A stretch of DNA of 64,000 nt from Methylopila sp. 73B (GCF_000526315.1 NZ_JAFV01000001.1:4267501-4331500), one strand, 5' to 3'; shown: positions 9,703 to 18,043, counted from the stretch's first letter. A program made the numbers and translations. Notes: a model not told the origin generated them from the letters alone.

Positions 9703-10743
9703 TCAGTCCGGGAAGAAGCCCGGCGAGGTCGGAGCGCCGTCGTCGTGGCGCGCGAGGTAGTCGACCGTCATGTCGCGGAAGCGGGTCAGGCCCTTGTAGT
9801 CGGCGAGTTCGGGGCGAAGATCGCGCAGCACGCGGTGCAGGCGCCGGCCCCACTTCGGGACGGTCACCAGCTCCTCCATCTTGATCATGTAGGCGCGGAT
9901 CGAGAACACGATCGCGTTCGAGCGGGGCAGGCGCCACAGCGCCTGAAGCTCGACCCGTAGATGAACCTTGTCGCCCACGTTCTCGGGCGTCACCGTCGTC
10001 CGGTCGATGCCCCACTTGTGGTAATTCTCGGGGCTGGTGTCGAGCCGCGGATTGATGGTCATCGTCCAGTTCAGGCGGCGCACCGGCCGTCCCTGCTGAA
10101 GGTTCAGCATGAACTTCAGCGCCCGGTCCATGACGCCCATCTCGTGGGCGAGCGGCACCGGCCCGTGCCATTCCGTCCAGCTCATGCCGATGTCAAAATC
10201 GAGCGACCAGTCGGCCTGGGTGGTGATCATGCCCGCGTCCATCCAGAGCATGTCGTTACGCTGGTCGATCAGGGCGAAGTCGCCCTGGCACTGGCGGGTG
10301 ACGTACTCCATCGGCGGGTAGGGCAGGGTCGCGGTGTCGCCGAAGGTGAAGTGCTGGTCGATCCCGAGCGGGCGGTTGACCCAACGCCATTTGTCGCCGT
10401 CCCGGGTCAGCGAGAAATGCTCGGGATAGTGCTTCGACATCTGCTCCATCAGCAGCTCGACGAGGTCCCATTCCGCCGTCAGCATGTGCGGCAGCGCCTG
10501 GCAGCGCAGCGGATCCTCCTTCAGCACCAGCGCCCGGTCGCGCATCTCCGAGACGTAATGCTCGTCGATGTCGATCGGGAACTCGGTGGTCGACTTCGCC
10601 GGCCCCGGCATGTGCTGCTCGATGTTGACGGCGTACATGTACTCGTCCTTGTCGAACGGGAACGGAAAGCGCTGGATCGCCTCCGGGCTGTTCGAGAAGG
10701 TGAAGTCGTCGCGGAAGGTCTCGTTCTTGAACTGGATGGTCAT
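9703..10743 (-). CDS. Heme-dependent oxidative N-demethylase (DUF3445), dimethylamine monooxygenase subunit
   Basis: A 346-residue protein of the DUF3445/heme-dependent oxidative N-demethylase family. Recognised family stretches include FPFPFDKDEYMYAVNIEQH near the N-terminus, LTRDGDKWRWVNRPLG and RPVRRLNWTMTINPRLD. The start is the ATG at 10743 with GGAGG six bases upstream; a longer in-frame reading consists of dispersed-repeat sequence. Family members hydroxylate secondary amines at a heme centre, using electrons from a flavin/Fe-S reductase, to give formaldehyde and the primary amine. With the neighbouring reductase and DmmA this forms the likely dimethylamine monooxygenase. Confidence 0.85.
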   Translation of the reverse strand: MTIQFKNETFRDDFTFSNSPEAIQRFPFPFDKDEYMYAVNIEQHMPGPAKSTTEFPIDIDEHYVSEMRDRALVLKEDPLRCQALPHMLTAEWDLVELLMEQMSKHYPEHFSLTRDGDKWRWVNRPLGIDQHFTFGDTATLPYPPMEYVTRQCQGDFALIDQRNDMLWMDAGMITTQADWSLDFDIGMSWTEWHGPVPLAHEMGVMDRALKFMLNLQQGRPVRRLNWTMTINPRLDTSPENYHKWGIDRTTVTPENVGDKVHLRVELQALWRLPRSNAIVFSIRAYMIKMEELVTVPKWGRRLHRVLRDLRPELADYKGLTRFRDMTVDYLARHDDGAPTSPGFFPD

Positions 10744-10800
10744 CGGCGGCCTCCGGCCTTCAGGTCTTCGGATGACAAGCGAAACGCCGCGCTTTCCACG

Positions 10801-10924
10801 TCTCCCCACAGGGGAGAGGTGGCGACGCGAAGCCGAGCGTGTGAGGGGGAGAGTCCGTTCCATAGAAGCGCAGCGCCCCCTCACCCGGCGCTCGCGCGCC
10901 GACCTCTCCCCACAGGGGAGAGGT
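10801..10924. repeat. Nested-palindrome intergenic element (copy 1)
   Basis: This element contains TCTCCCC-ACA-GGGGAGA (10801-10817), GTGAGGGGG (10841-10849) paired with CCCCCTCAC (10876-10884), and ACCTCTCCCC-ACA-GGGGAGAGGT (10902-10924). The same components recur at 27097-27225, so it is a dispersed non-coding repeat of the genome. Here it separates the reductase and heme demethylase genes. Confidence 0.8.
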
Positions 10925-10950
10925 GAAGGCCTGCGCTTGCTGAAAGGCGC

Positions 10951-11913
10951 TCACAGGTCCAGCACCAGCTCGCGGCCCTTCAGCCGCGACACGCAGGTCA
11001 TGATCTTCGTCCCCGACGCCTTCTCCTCGTCCGAGAGGAAGTGGTCGTTGTGGACGAGCTCGCCGTCGCAGGAGACGACGGTCGTTTCGCACTGTCCGCA
11101 AGCGCCGCCGCGGCACAGGAAGGGCGCGTCGACGCCAGCCGCCTCGATCGCCTCGAGCAGGCTCTGATCGCTGCGCACCTCGGTGGTGATGCCGGCCTTC
11201 GCGAGCGTGAGCGCGAAAGGCGACCCGCCGGGAGGGGCGAGGAAGCGCTCGGCGTGAAGGTTCTCCTCCGGCCAGCCGGCCGCGCGGCCGCCCTTGAGGA
11301 TCGCGTCGATCATGCCCTCGGGCCCGCAGACGTAGAGATGCGTGCCGAGCGGCTGGTGGGGGAGGATGCGGTCGACCGCGATCACTTCCTGGCAGTCGTC
11401 GCGGTAGAGCCGAACCTTGTCGCCGTGGCGCGCGACCAGCTCGTCGGCGAAGGCGCCATGGGCGGCGTCGCGCATGGCGTAGTGGATCTCGTAAGCGAAG
11501 CTCTGGCGCGCGAGCTCCTCCGCCATGGCGTAGATCGGCGTGACGCCGATGCCGCCTGCGATCAGCAGGTGCTTCCGGCCGGTGCGGTTCAGCGGGAACA
11601 GGTTGACCGGCATGGTGATCGTCAGCTCGGAGCCGACCTCCACCCGGTCGTGCATGAAGACCGAGCCGCCGCGCGACTGCGGGGTGCGCAGCACGCCGAT
11701 GCGGTAGGTCGAGCCGTCGGCCGAGCGGTCGATCAGCGAGTAGGGGTTCTTGATGCGCCGGTCGTCCGCGTCCATCGCGACGACCACATGGGAGCCGGCG
11801 GAGAAGACCGGCAGGGGCGACCTGTCGCGCGCGGCGAGGCTGAAGCGCTTCACCGTCGGCGTCGCCTGCTCGATCGAGACCACGCGGACGCCGATTTCCA
11901 CCCCGCCGCTCAT
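10951..11913 (-). CDS. PDR/VanB-type ferredoxin reductase, electron donor of the N-demethylase
   Basis: A 320-residue reductase with an N-terminal flavin-binding barrel (RIKNPYSLID), a central NAD(P)-binding fold (HLLIAGGIGVTPIYAMAEEL and LYVCGPEGMIDAIL) and a C-terminal plant-type 2Fe-2S domain. The cluster ligands are visible as C-x4-C-x2-C in FLCRGGACGQCE plus the later MTCVS Cys. The ATG overlaps the stop of the dmmA gene as ATGA. It would transfer electrons from NAD(P)H to the heme N-demethylase downstream. Confidence 0.85.
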   Translation of the reverse strand: MSGGVEIGVRVVSIEQATPTVKRFSLAARDRSPLPVFSAGSHVVVAMDADDRRIKNPYSLIDRSADGSTYRIGVLRTPQSRGGSVFMHDRVEVGSELTITMPVNLFPLNRTGRKHLLIAGGIGVTPIYAMAEELARQSFAYEIHYAMRDAAHGAFADELVARHGDKVRLYRDDCQEVIAVDRILPHQPLGTHLYVCGPEGMIDAILKGGRAAGWPEENLHAERFLAPPGGSPFALTLAKAGITTEVRSDQSLLEAIEAAGVDAPFLCRGGACGQCETTVVSCDGELVHNDHFLSDEEKASGTKIMTCVSRLKGRELVLDL

Positions 11914-12512
11914 GCGTAGAGCTCCTCGGCCGGGGGCACGTCGCCCGGCGTCTCCGCGTCGATCGAGACGCCCTGGAAGGCCCCGAGCCGGCGCGAATAG
12001 TGGTCGCGGACGAGCAGCGGAATGCCGCAATGGCTGCAGGTGACGGGCGACACGGTCACGTTCTCGGTCATTCCCTTGCAGTGGACGCACTGCACCCGGC
12101 GGGCGAGCGAGCCGCGGTGTTCGGTGCGGATCGACGCCTGGTCGACGCCGTGCGCCATGCCGGCCGCGACGACCGAGCCGATGAAGCCCTCGACGCCGGC
12201 GGCGTAGAGGCGCGTGCCCATGGTCGCGGTGTTCAGGATTACGTTCAGGCGGGTAATCAGCGTGGGCTGCGATGGCATGACGAAAAGGTCGTCGGGCCTG
12301 AACGCCGCGAGCCGTGCGGCGTGGTCTTCGCCGGCCGATCCGCCAGCTGCGTAAAGCAGCGTGGTGCGGGCGAGCGCCTCGGGGTGGGCCCCGAAGGCGT
12401 CGATCACCGCAAGCGCGCCTTCGCCCTCCGCGGCGACCAGATGGCGGCGCGCCGCAACGTCCACCTTCAGGCCTCCATAGACCGGACGGCTCTTGATGTT
12501 GGAAACCAGCAT
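11910..12512 (-). CDS. dmmA: Dimethylamine monooxygenase subunit DmmA family protein
   Basis: A 200-residue protein with an N-terminal region resembling a reductase/NAD-binding half (GALAVIDAFG, TTLLYAAGG, GTRLYAAGVEGFIGSVVAAG) and a C-terminal Cys4 knuckle (VQCVHCKGMTEN through VTCSHCGIPLLVRDHYSRRLGAFQGV) that probably binds zinc or iron. This architecture matches the DmmA subunit of dimethylamine monooxygenase. It is the first gene of the demethylase cluster, translationally coupled to the reductase, and follows the APC permease after a long hairpin. Confidence 0.82.
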   Translation of the reverse strand: MLVSNIKSRPVYGGLKVDVAARRHLVAAEGEGALAVIDAFGAHPEALARTTLLYAAGGSAGEDHAARLAAFRPDDLFVMPSQPTLITRLNVILNTATMGTRLYAAGVEGFIGSVVAAGMAHGVDQASIRTEHRGSLARRVQCVHCKGMTENVTVSPVTCSHCGIPLLVRDHYSRRLGAFQGVSIDAETPGDVPPAEELYA

Positions 12513-12577
12513 GTCTTCGGAACCAGCGTCGAGAGATCTTCAGGACGGTCCGCGGAAACGTCCGCGGTCCGGCGAGG

Positions 12578-12611
12578 CCCGAGCCCGGAGCGATGTCGCT
12601 CCGGGCTCGGG
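12578..12611 (-). terminator. Long hairpin between APC permease and dmmA
   Basis: CCCGAGCCCGGAGCGA and TCGCTCCGGGCTCGGG form a perfect 16-bp inverted repeat with only two bases between, starting 9 bp after the permease stop. No T-run follows, so it may be a weak terminator, an attenuating hairpin or an mRNA 3' stabiliser that sets the ratio of permease to demethylase transcripts. Confidence 0.55.
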
Positions 12612-12619
12612 CGAGCGCG

Positions 12620-14245
12620 TCAGAACTGGAACACCGCGTTCGCGATCAGCACCGTCGCGACGCCCGCCAGCAGCGTGAGATACGGCAGCATGCCCGCCTT
12701 CTTGGGCATCTTGGCGCCGATCTCGCCGCCGACCTGCAGGTCCTCGAGCATCTTCGCCGGGAACTTGCCCTTGTCCTGCACGTAGTGCCGGAAGAAGAAC
12801 ACCGGGATGATGAAGGCCGCCGTGATCAGGCCGGCCCACAGCGCGTTGGGGTTCCAGACCTTGGCGCCCGCGCCCATGAAGACGGCGTTGACGAAGGCGA
12901 ACACGGCGCCGAGGGCGATGATGAAGGTCGGCGCCTTGTAGGGCCGCGGGATGTGGCCGCTGTCGATGCGGTGGATCCAGCCGGAGTTCAGGTTCAGGAA
13001 GTTAAAGATGATGTAGCCGCAGTTCGACACCGCCAGGATGAAGAAGAACGAGGTGGCGTCGGCGCAGGCGATCGCGAGCAGGACCAGGTTGAAGGCGAGG
13101 TCGGTCCACATGGCGTTGGTCGGGGCGCCGTGGTGGTTCACGTAGGAGAGGTACTTCGGCAGCCAGCCGTCGACCGAGCCCTGGTAGAGCGTGCGCGACG
13201 AGCCCGCCATCGCGGTCATCAGGCAGAGCATCAGCGCGAGGATCATGAGCATGACCAGCGCGTTCTCGATGATCGGCCCGCCGCCGACCATGTGCGCGAG
13301 CGCCGACGCGACGCCCGAGCCGTCGACGATCGGGGTCTCGAGCATGCCGGTGAGGCCGAGCTCGCTCTGGAAGGTGAAGGGCACGATCACGAACACGGCG
13401 ATGCAGAGCAGGCCGGAGAAGAAGATCGCCTTGAACGTGTCGCGGGCGGGATCCTTGAACTCGCTCGTGTAGCAGATCGCAGTCTCGAAGCCGTAGGTCG
13501 ACCAGGCCGCGATGAACATGCCGCCCAGCACCAGCGTCCAGCCCGGGATGTTCCACGCGCCGGGCTCCGGCTTGTAGGCCTCCGCCAGCGGCACGAAGGG
13601 CTGGAAGTTCGACCAGTTCACCCCGTGCTGCAGCAGCGGCGCGACGCCGACGATGACGAGCGGCACGATCACCAGAACGCCGACCACCTTCTGCACCCGG
13701 GCGGTGCCCAGGATGCCGCGGTGCTGCACGGCGAAGGTGCCGAGCATCAGGGCCGCGCCGATGAAGAACGCGGAGTTCAGCGAGAACGAGACCGGGCCGA
13801 GCGTGCCGGAGACGAGCGTCCAGGTGCGGATCGCGGAGGTCGCGTCAGGCGCGACGGCGGTGAGGATGTAGCCCGCGGCGATCGAGCAGCCGAGCGACAG
13901 CACCGGCGACCATGCGAACCAGTTGCACCACACCGAAAGCGGCGCGATCGGCTTGGCGTACCGCACCCAGGCCGCCGCGCCGTAGATCGAGGCGCCGCCG
14001 GACTTGTTCGGGAACAGGCCCGCGATCTCCGCGTACACGAAGGACTGCAGGAAGCCCATCATCATGGACGCCGCCCAGATGGCGAAGGCGGGCGTGCCGG
14101 TGGTGCCGGCGATGCCGCCGATCGAGAACAGGACCAGCGGCGGCACGCCGCTCGCCACCCAGAAGGCGCCTGTCCATGAAATGTTGCGTCTAAGCTGGTG
14201 CGTGTCGTTGGCCGAGACCGGCGTATCCGCCGCTGCGATGCTCAT
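12620..14245 (-). CDS. APC family amino acid/amine permease
   Basis: A 541-residue permease with about 12 hydrophobic membrane segments and the APC-type first helix motif (FWVASGVPPLVLFSIGGIAGTTG), FVYAEIAGLFPNKSGGASIYGAAAWVR in helices 2-3 and STYGFETAICYTSEFKDPARDT in the middle. It stands immediately upstream of the dimethylamine demethylase genes, which suggests uptake of an amine or amino-acid-like substrate of this pathway; the exact substrate is not readable. A TTGACA-type promoter and an adjacent palindrome about 270 bp upstream are annotated separately. Confidence 0.85.
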   Translation of the reverse strand: MSIAAADTPVSANDTHQLRRNISWTGAFWVASGVPPLVLFSIGGIAGTTGTPAFAIWAASMMMGFLQSFVYAEIAGLFPNKSGGASIYGAAAWVRYAKPIAPLSVWCNWFAWSPVLSLGCSIAAGYILTAVAPDATSAIRTWTLVSGTLGPVSFSLNSAFFIGAALMLGTFAVQHRGILGTARVQKVVGVLVIVPLVIVGVAPLLQHGVNWSNFQPFVPLAEAYKPEPGAWNIPGWTLVLGGMFIAAWSTYGFETAICYTSEFKDPARDTFKAIFFSGLLCIAVFVIVPFTFQSELGLTGMLETPIVDGSGVASALAHMVGGGPIIENALVMLMILALMLCLMTAMAGSSRTLYQGSVDGWLPKYLSYVNHHGAPTNAMWTDLAFNLVLLAIACADATSFFFILAVSNCGYIIFNFLNLNSGWIHRIDSGHIPRPYKAPTFIIALGAVFAFVNAVFMGAGAKVWNPNALWAGLITAAFIIPVFFFRHYVQDKGKFPAKMLEDLQVGGEIGAKMPKKAGMLPYLTLLAGVATVLIANAVFQF

Positions 14246-14524
14246 TGCTCTTCCCCGTTCCAGAAACCGTGCGGCCGGTCGGCCGGACGTTCAGGCGCGC
14301 TCCGCGGCGGCCGTCGGCGGGAGCGTTCCCGGCGCGGCGATGCGTTCTCGCGGAGCAGGCCGATGAGGTCGCGGGGCGGGCGCCGGCGCTGTGCGCTCCG
14401 GCGTCGTGCAGCATGCGGCTGGCGGGCCAGGCAGCAAACATCGAAGGTCCCTTCGTCCTCGCGGACGTCCTTCGCGCAAACGTCGCGCGACCTCGGTGGG
14501 GGATCATGCAGGTCTGCAGATTGT
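14246..14524. other. Leader region of the APC permease
   Basis: About 280 bp between the predicted promoter and the permease ATG. I see no convincing short gene, riboswitch fold or further palindrome in it; it is GC-rich and would form a long 5' leader. Confidence 0.4.
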
Positions 14525-14530
14525 TGTCAA
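14503..14530 (-). promoter_or_regulatory. Predicted sigma-70 promoter of the APC permease
   Basis: On the minus strand a perfect -35 box TTGACA (14530-14525) is followed, 16 bases later, by CATGAT (14508-14503, four of six matches to the -10 consensus). It points toward the permease. The palindrome at 14532-14554 abuts the -35 box on its upstream side. Confidence 0.5.
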
Positions 14531-14531
14531 A

Positions 14532-14554
14532 AGTTTTTCCCATGAGGAAAAACT
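14532..14554. promoter_or_regulatory. Palindromic operator candidate AGTTTTTCC-N5-GGAAAAACT
   Basis: A perfect 9-bp inverted repeat with a 5-base spacer, AT-rich in a 70 % GC background, next to the predicted -35 box of the permease. A near-identical palindrome with the same N5 spacing overlaps the start region of the XRE-cupin regulator (23432-23452). This suggests it is a binding site of that regulator. It overlaps the last codon of the small membrane protein gene at 14553. Confidence 0.55.
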
Positions 14555-14891
14555 AGGCGGGCGCGTCTCGGCCGGCGCCGGCGTCGGAAACGCCCCGTCG
14601 GGAGCGCTCGAAATCCAGGCGGGCGGCGCGGTAGACGTCCGGAAGCGACAGCGCCCAGACGAAGAATCCGCCTGCGTGGCGGCCGATGATCGAGGCGTCG
14701 GGACTTGCGAACCGCGCCGTCAGCCAGCCCAGCAGGATCGTGAACAGCGCGAATCCGAGCCCGCGCGCCGCGCGCCCGATCAGGACATGCCCGAAGCCGG
14801 GCAGCAGCGCCCCGACGAGCAGGACGAGGCGTGGATCACGCGGCGCGGACGGCGTCGACCGGAGCGCGGACGTCGAGTGGATCGCGGTCAT
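14553..14891 (-). CDS. Small membrane protein of the six-gene operon
   Basis: A 112-residue protein with two hydrophobic segments (LVLLVGALLPGFGHVLIG and LGFALFTILLGWLTARF), a basic turn RAAR between them and a hydrophilic tail (YRAARLDFERSRRGV). The reading from ATG 14891 overlaps the preceding gene by 56 bp; a GTG inside the first segment is an alternative start. No family recognised. It is the last gene of the operon that starts at 17895. Confidence 0.55.
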   Translation of the reverse strand: MTAIHSTSALRSTPSAPRDPRLVLLVGALLPGFGHVLIGRAARGLGFALFTILLGWLTARFASPDASIIGRHAGGFFVWALSLPDVYRAARLDFERSRRGVSDAGAGRDAPA

Positions 14892-15561
14892 GAGGGTCTC
14901 TCGTGGCTGGCGCCGGGGCGGCGGCGATCTGTCGGGCGAGGTCGAGGGCGGCGGCCGCGTCGTGTCGCGTGACGCTCGCCACGGGAAAGCGCATGTCGCG
15001 GAACAGCAGGTAGGCGCCCCGGCTCCCCTGCGCCGCCTGCCGGACCACCCGCACGCCGCGGGGCGTGATGAGGATGGATTTCAGCCGTGGGTCCGCAAGC
15101 GGCGCCGCGAGGCGCTCGGACAGCGCGGCGAGCAGGAGGCCGGCGTCGGCCGAGCCGCAGACCCGGGTGTCCTGGGGCCAGCCGGCGGGCGGCGCATGGC
15201 GATGGGGCAGGGCCAAGCCGCCCGAGAAAAACTCGGCGCCGGTCGGCCGGCGGACGAGGTCGAGCGTCGCGGAGGTGGAGAGGTCCGCGCGCACCGTCGC
15301 CGCGAGCCAGAGCTGCGGCAAGCGGCGGAAGGCGAGTTGCTCGGCGAAGACCCGCAGGGCGGCCTCCGCGCCGCCGTAGCGGCCTCTCAGCACGGGGTCG
15401 CCCGCGGCGTCGAGGGAGCGGACGCCGCCGTCGAGCAGATCGGCGCAGGCGTCCAGCCGCCCTGCGCGCCGAAGCGCCTCGGCGCGGCCCGCACGCCGCA
15501 GGGAGAGCGCGGCCAGGGCGACGACGCTCAGCGCCAGGGCGAGGAGCGCGGCGCTCGCCAT
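14836..15561 (-). CDS. Membrane-anchored hypothetical protein of the six-gene operon
   Basis: A 241-residue protein with one N-terminal hydrophobic anchor (ALLALALSVVALAALSL) followed by a soluble domain. That domain contains predicted beta-strand segments (LPQLWLAATVRADLSTSATLDLVRR, RGAYLLFRDMRFPVASV) and an RLAAPLADPRLKSILITPRGVRVV stretch. It starts at ATG 15561, five bases after the permease stop; a longer version would lie inside the permease gene. The topology suggests a single-pass protein with the domain on the cytoplasmic or periplasmic face. I do not recognise the family. Confidence 0.6.
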   Translation of the reverse strand: MASAALLALALSVVALAALSLRRAGRAEALRRAGRLDACADLLDGGVRSLDAAGDPVLRGRYGGAEAALRVFAEQLAFRRLPQLWLAATVRADLSTSATLDLVRRPTGAEFFSGGLALPHRHAPPAGWPQDTRVCGSADAGLLLAALSERLAAPLADPRLKSILITPRGVRVVRQAAQGSRGAYLLFRDMRFPVASVTRHDAAAALDLARQIAAAPAPATRDPHDRDPLDVRAPVDAVRAA

Positions 15562-15565
15562 GGGC

Positions 15566-16993
15566 TCAATACCCCCTCGGCTTGGGCCAGGCCATGGTGA
15601 ACTGGTCGCCCCGCCGGACATACTTGTAGCGGTGCAGGACGAACCAGGCCGAGGCCGCGATGTAGAACGCCATCATCGCCAGCAGCTGCGTGCCGTAGCC
15701 GAGGAAGACCGCGGCGTAGGTGACGGAGCACAGCAACAGAAGCAGCACGGCGGGCAGCGGATGCAGCGGGTGCACGAAGCCGCGGGGGATGGAGCCCAGC
15801 GGCCACTTGCGGCGGAACATCACGATGCTGAGCGCCATGGTGGTGTAGCCGAGCAGGCCGGACAGGATCGAGAAGGTGATCGTCTGGTCGAGCGGCGTGG
15901 AGATCGCGAACAGGATCGCGATCGGGGCGAAGAACACGATCGCGCGGTAGGGGGTGCGGTAGGTGGGATGCACCGCCCCGAACCACACCGGCATGTAGCG
16001 GTCGCGGCCCATGGCGAACCACGCGCGGGAGGCGTCGTTCACGCAACCGTTGGCGGAGGCGACGGTCGCGAACAGCGTGCCGAAGAACAGGAAGATCTCG
16101 AGCGGCGCGCTACCGGTGAGGCGGGCCGCGTCGTAAAGCGGCGTTACCGCCTGGCCGAGGTACTCCCAGGGCATCAAGCCCGTACCGACGTACCAGGTCA
16201 GCGTCGCCGCGATCAGCAGCGTCATGATGCCGGTGAGCGTGCCGAGCGGCAGGGCGCGGGCGGGCGAGCGCACCTCTTCCGCCGCCTGCGTGGTGCCCTC
16301 GATGCCGAGGTAGAACCACAGCCCGAAGTGCATCGCCGCGAGAATGCCGAGGCCGCCGTAGGGCAGTCCGGTGAGCAACTCGTCGTGCTTCAGCGTCTCG
16401 CCGGGCGCCCAGGGCTGGGCGTAGACGAACAGCGTCACGATGGCGGCGAAGGCGACGGCGGTGATGACGAGGTTCAGCGTCAGCGTCGCCAGCACGCCGC
16501 GGTAGTTCAGCCACGACAGGAAGACGATCGTCAGCACCATGAAGGCGCGTTTGTCGACGTCGCCCACGAGGCCCATGTTGTGGGAGAAGGCCTCGATCAG
16601 GTCGCCGGTGACGATGGCGTTCGAGACCTCCAGCATGGTGTAGGCCATGACGAGGTAAAGCCCGACGTTGAAGGCGGCGAGCGGGCCGATGATGTGCTTG
16701 GCCTGGGCGTACTGGCCGCCGGCGGCGGCGACCGTCGAGGTGATCTCGCTGTCGATCATCGCGACGCAGGTGTAGAGGATTCCGGCGAGCCAGCAGGCGG
16801 TGAGCGCCGCGATCGCGCCGCCTTTGCCGACCGCGAAGTTCCAGCCCATGAACTCGCCGACGAGCACGATGCCGACGCCGAGCCCCCAGACGTGAGCGGG
16901 GCCGAGCACGCGTTTCAGGGCGACGCGGCGGGGGGCGGGCGCGGCGGACGTCGCGCCGGCGACGCCGGCGATCGGGTGGCTGATGTCGGTCAT
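15566..16993 (-). CDS. APC family permease (ethanolamine-permease-like) of the six-gene operon
   Basis: A 475-residue permease with about 12 membrane segments, the first-helix motif HVWGLGVGIVLVGEFMGWNF, an AAAGGQYAQAKHIIGPLAAF segment and GIEGTTQAAEEVRSPARALPLG. The pattern is that of ethanolamine/amine permeases in the APC superfamily. Its ATG overlaps the stop of the 56-residue protein upstream as TGATG. The position between gmaS and the dimethylamine genes suggests uptake of an amine. The flanking small membrane proteins may be accessory subunits. Confidence 0.83.
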   Translation of the reverse strand: MTDISHPIAGVAGATSAAPAPRRVALKRVLGPAHVWGLGVGIVLVGEFMGWNFAVGKGGAIAALTACWLAGILYTCVAMIDSEITSTVAAAGGQYAQAKHIIGPLAAFNVGLYLVMAYTMLEVSNAIVTGDLIEAFSHNMGLVGDVDKRAFMVLTIVFLSWLNYRGVLATLTLNLVITAVAFAAIVTLFVYAQPWAPGETLKHDELLTGLPYGGLGILAAMHFGLWFYLGIEGTTQAAEEVRSPARALPLGTLTGIMTLLIAATLTWYVGTGLMPWEYLGQAVTPLYDAARLTGSAPLEIFLFFGTLFATVASANGCVNDASRAWFAMGRDRYMPVWFGAVHPTYRTPYRAIVFFAPIAILFAISTPLDQTITFSILSGLLGYTTMALSIVMFRRKWPLGSIPRGFVHPLHPLPAVLLLLLCSVTYAAVFLGYGTQLLAMMAFYIAASAWFVLHRYKYVRRGDQFTMAWPKPRGY

Positions 16994-17163
16994 CAGGTCC
17001 TCGCCGCCGTTTCCGCCATCTCGGCGTCGATGATGTCGCCCTCCGCGGAGGAGGTGAGGTAGTCCTCGCCGTAGGATCGGTTCGTCTTGAACATGTCCCA
17101 GGCCATCCAGAGCGCGAGGACGGCCGAGACCGCCCAGGCGCCGAGGTTCAGGATCGTCAGCAT
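16993..17163 (-). CDS. Single-pass 56-residue membrane protein
   Basis: One membrane segment (LNLGAWAVSAVLALWMAWDMF) is followed by a hydrophilic acidic tail (NRSYGEDYLTSSAEGDIIDAEM). The start at 17163 is preferred over 17175 because GGAG lies seven bases before it, while the upstream ATG has no ribosome binding site. It overlaps the permease start as TGATG, so the two are translationally coupled. Small single-pass proteins fused translationally to a permease are often regulatory or stabilising subunits. Confidence 0.65.
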   Translation of the reverse strand: MLTILNLGAWAVSAVLALWMAWDMFKTNRSYGEDYLTSSAEGDIIDAEMAETAART

Positions 17164-17203
17164 CCGGCGCTCCATCGATAGGGGGATAAAAGGCGGGTCG
17201 GCT

Positions 17204-17602
17204 TTAGGAGGACGGACGCTCTCCGTCGTCGAAGCGCTCCGCGATGACCTCGCGGTATTCCTTGTCGGACCAGCGGAGCATCGCGACGAAGTAGACGACG
17301 ATCACCAGCGCGGTGACGGCGAAGGCCATCCAGGAGACGCTGTAGTCGAACCGGGCGCCGATGATCGCGGCGGCGCTGTCCGGCGTGAAGCCGAGCTTTT
17401 CCCACTGCGCCGCCATGGTCGGGTTCTGCCCGAGCGTCTCCCAGCTTGGATTGTCGTAGGCCTTGGTGGTCGCGCCGCTTCCGGCGAGGCCGAGCAGCAG
17501 CGGCAGGTAGAGCGTGACGACCACCAGGCCGAGCATCAGCACCGCGTCGACGATCTGGCCGAACACCGACTGGGCCGGCGGCTCGTAGGGAGGGCGGCTC
17601 AT
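17204..17602 (-). CDS. Two-pass 132-residue membrane protein
   Basis: Hydrophobic segments at about 16-40 (QIVDAVLMLGLVVVTLYLPLLLGLAG region) and 88-112 (WMAFAVTALVIVVYFVAML) flank a loop of about 50 residues containing NPTMAAQWEKLGF. The tail is charged (SDKEYREVIAERFDDGE). The ATG overlaps the stop of the 98-residue gene as ATGA and has GGAGGG upstream. Family not recognised; analogous two-pass small subunits (DUF485/DUF4212) accompany sodium:solute symporters. Confidence 0.65.
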   Translation of the reverse strand: MSRPPYEPPAQSVFGQIVDAVLMLGLVVVTLYLPLLLGLAGSGATTKAYDNPSWETLGQNPTMAAQWEKLGFTPDSAAAIIGARFDYSVSWMAFAVTALVIVVYFVAMLRWSDKEYREVIAERFDDGERPSS

Positions 17603-17895
17603 CGGGCGGCCCTCCGCTCGGCGGCGATCCGGTCGAGGTAGTAGATGTCGGCGCCGTAGATCGCCGCCTTGTCCTCCTCGTAGTGCCGCAGCAGCGCCAG
17701 CACGGCCGCGGTGTTGAGGAACAGGACGACGCCGGCCAGCGCCGCCATGACCGCCGTGAGGCCAGTGTCGGCGAAGGCGTCGGTCATGCGCCAGAACACG
17801 AAGGCGTAGGTGGCCCAGACAAAAGCGACGGCGATCCACGCAGCCGCTCGGTCGCGCCCGAACATGGTTCGGACGCGGGGGTCTTGCTCCGTCAT
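17599..17895 (-). CDS. Two-pass 98-residue membrane protein, first gene of the six-gene operon
   Basis: Two hydrophobic segments (AAAWIAVAFVWATYAFVFW and LTAVMAALAGVVLFLNTAAVLALL) are followed by a charged C-terminal tail (RHYEEDKAAIYGADIYYLDRIAAERR). The ATG at 17895 has GGGGAG eight bases upstream. No family recognised. The gene opens an uninterrupted run of six genes (98, 132 and 56 residues, permease, 241 and 112 residues), all membrane associated. Confidence 0.65.
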   Translation of the reverse strand: MTEQDPRVRTMFGRDRAAAWIAVAFVWATYAFVFWRMTDAFADTGLTAVMAALAGVVLFLNTAAVLALLRHYEEDKAAIYGADIYYLDRIAAERRAAR

Positions 17896-17910
17896 AGACG
17901 TTCTCCCCAA

Positions 17911-17929
17911 CCGCAGTTTTTTCCTGCGG
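17911..17929 (-). promoter_or_regulatory. Leader hairpin upstream of the six-gene membrane operon
   Basis: CCGCAG and CTGCGG pair around a TTTTTTC loop, about 16 bp before the ATG at 17895. TTTTTTCC within it resembles one arm of the palindrome seen at 14532 and 23432, so it may be a half-site or a translational control hairpin. Confidence 0.35.
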
Positions 17930-18043
17930 AGATATTTTTAGTCTTAAAGAGAAACGTACTGACTAAATCCGCGCCGTCAATCGCCTAACTGTTGTGCATC
18001 GCGTCAATTCGGACCGCGGCCGCCCTCTGCTTTCGCCGCAACG

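Noticed and set aside
8447-10171. Longer version of the GcvT-like protein starting inside the heme demethylase gene
   Set aside because: The extra N-terminal part is another frame of the demethylase gene; ATG 9586 has a strong ribosome binding site and gives the family length.
12593-14179. Long charged frame antisense to the APC permease
   Set aside because: It is a codon-position shadow of the membrane protein; the charged product (many Glu, Arg, His, Asp) is the typical reverse complement of hydrophobic helices in high-GC DNA.
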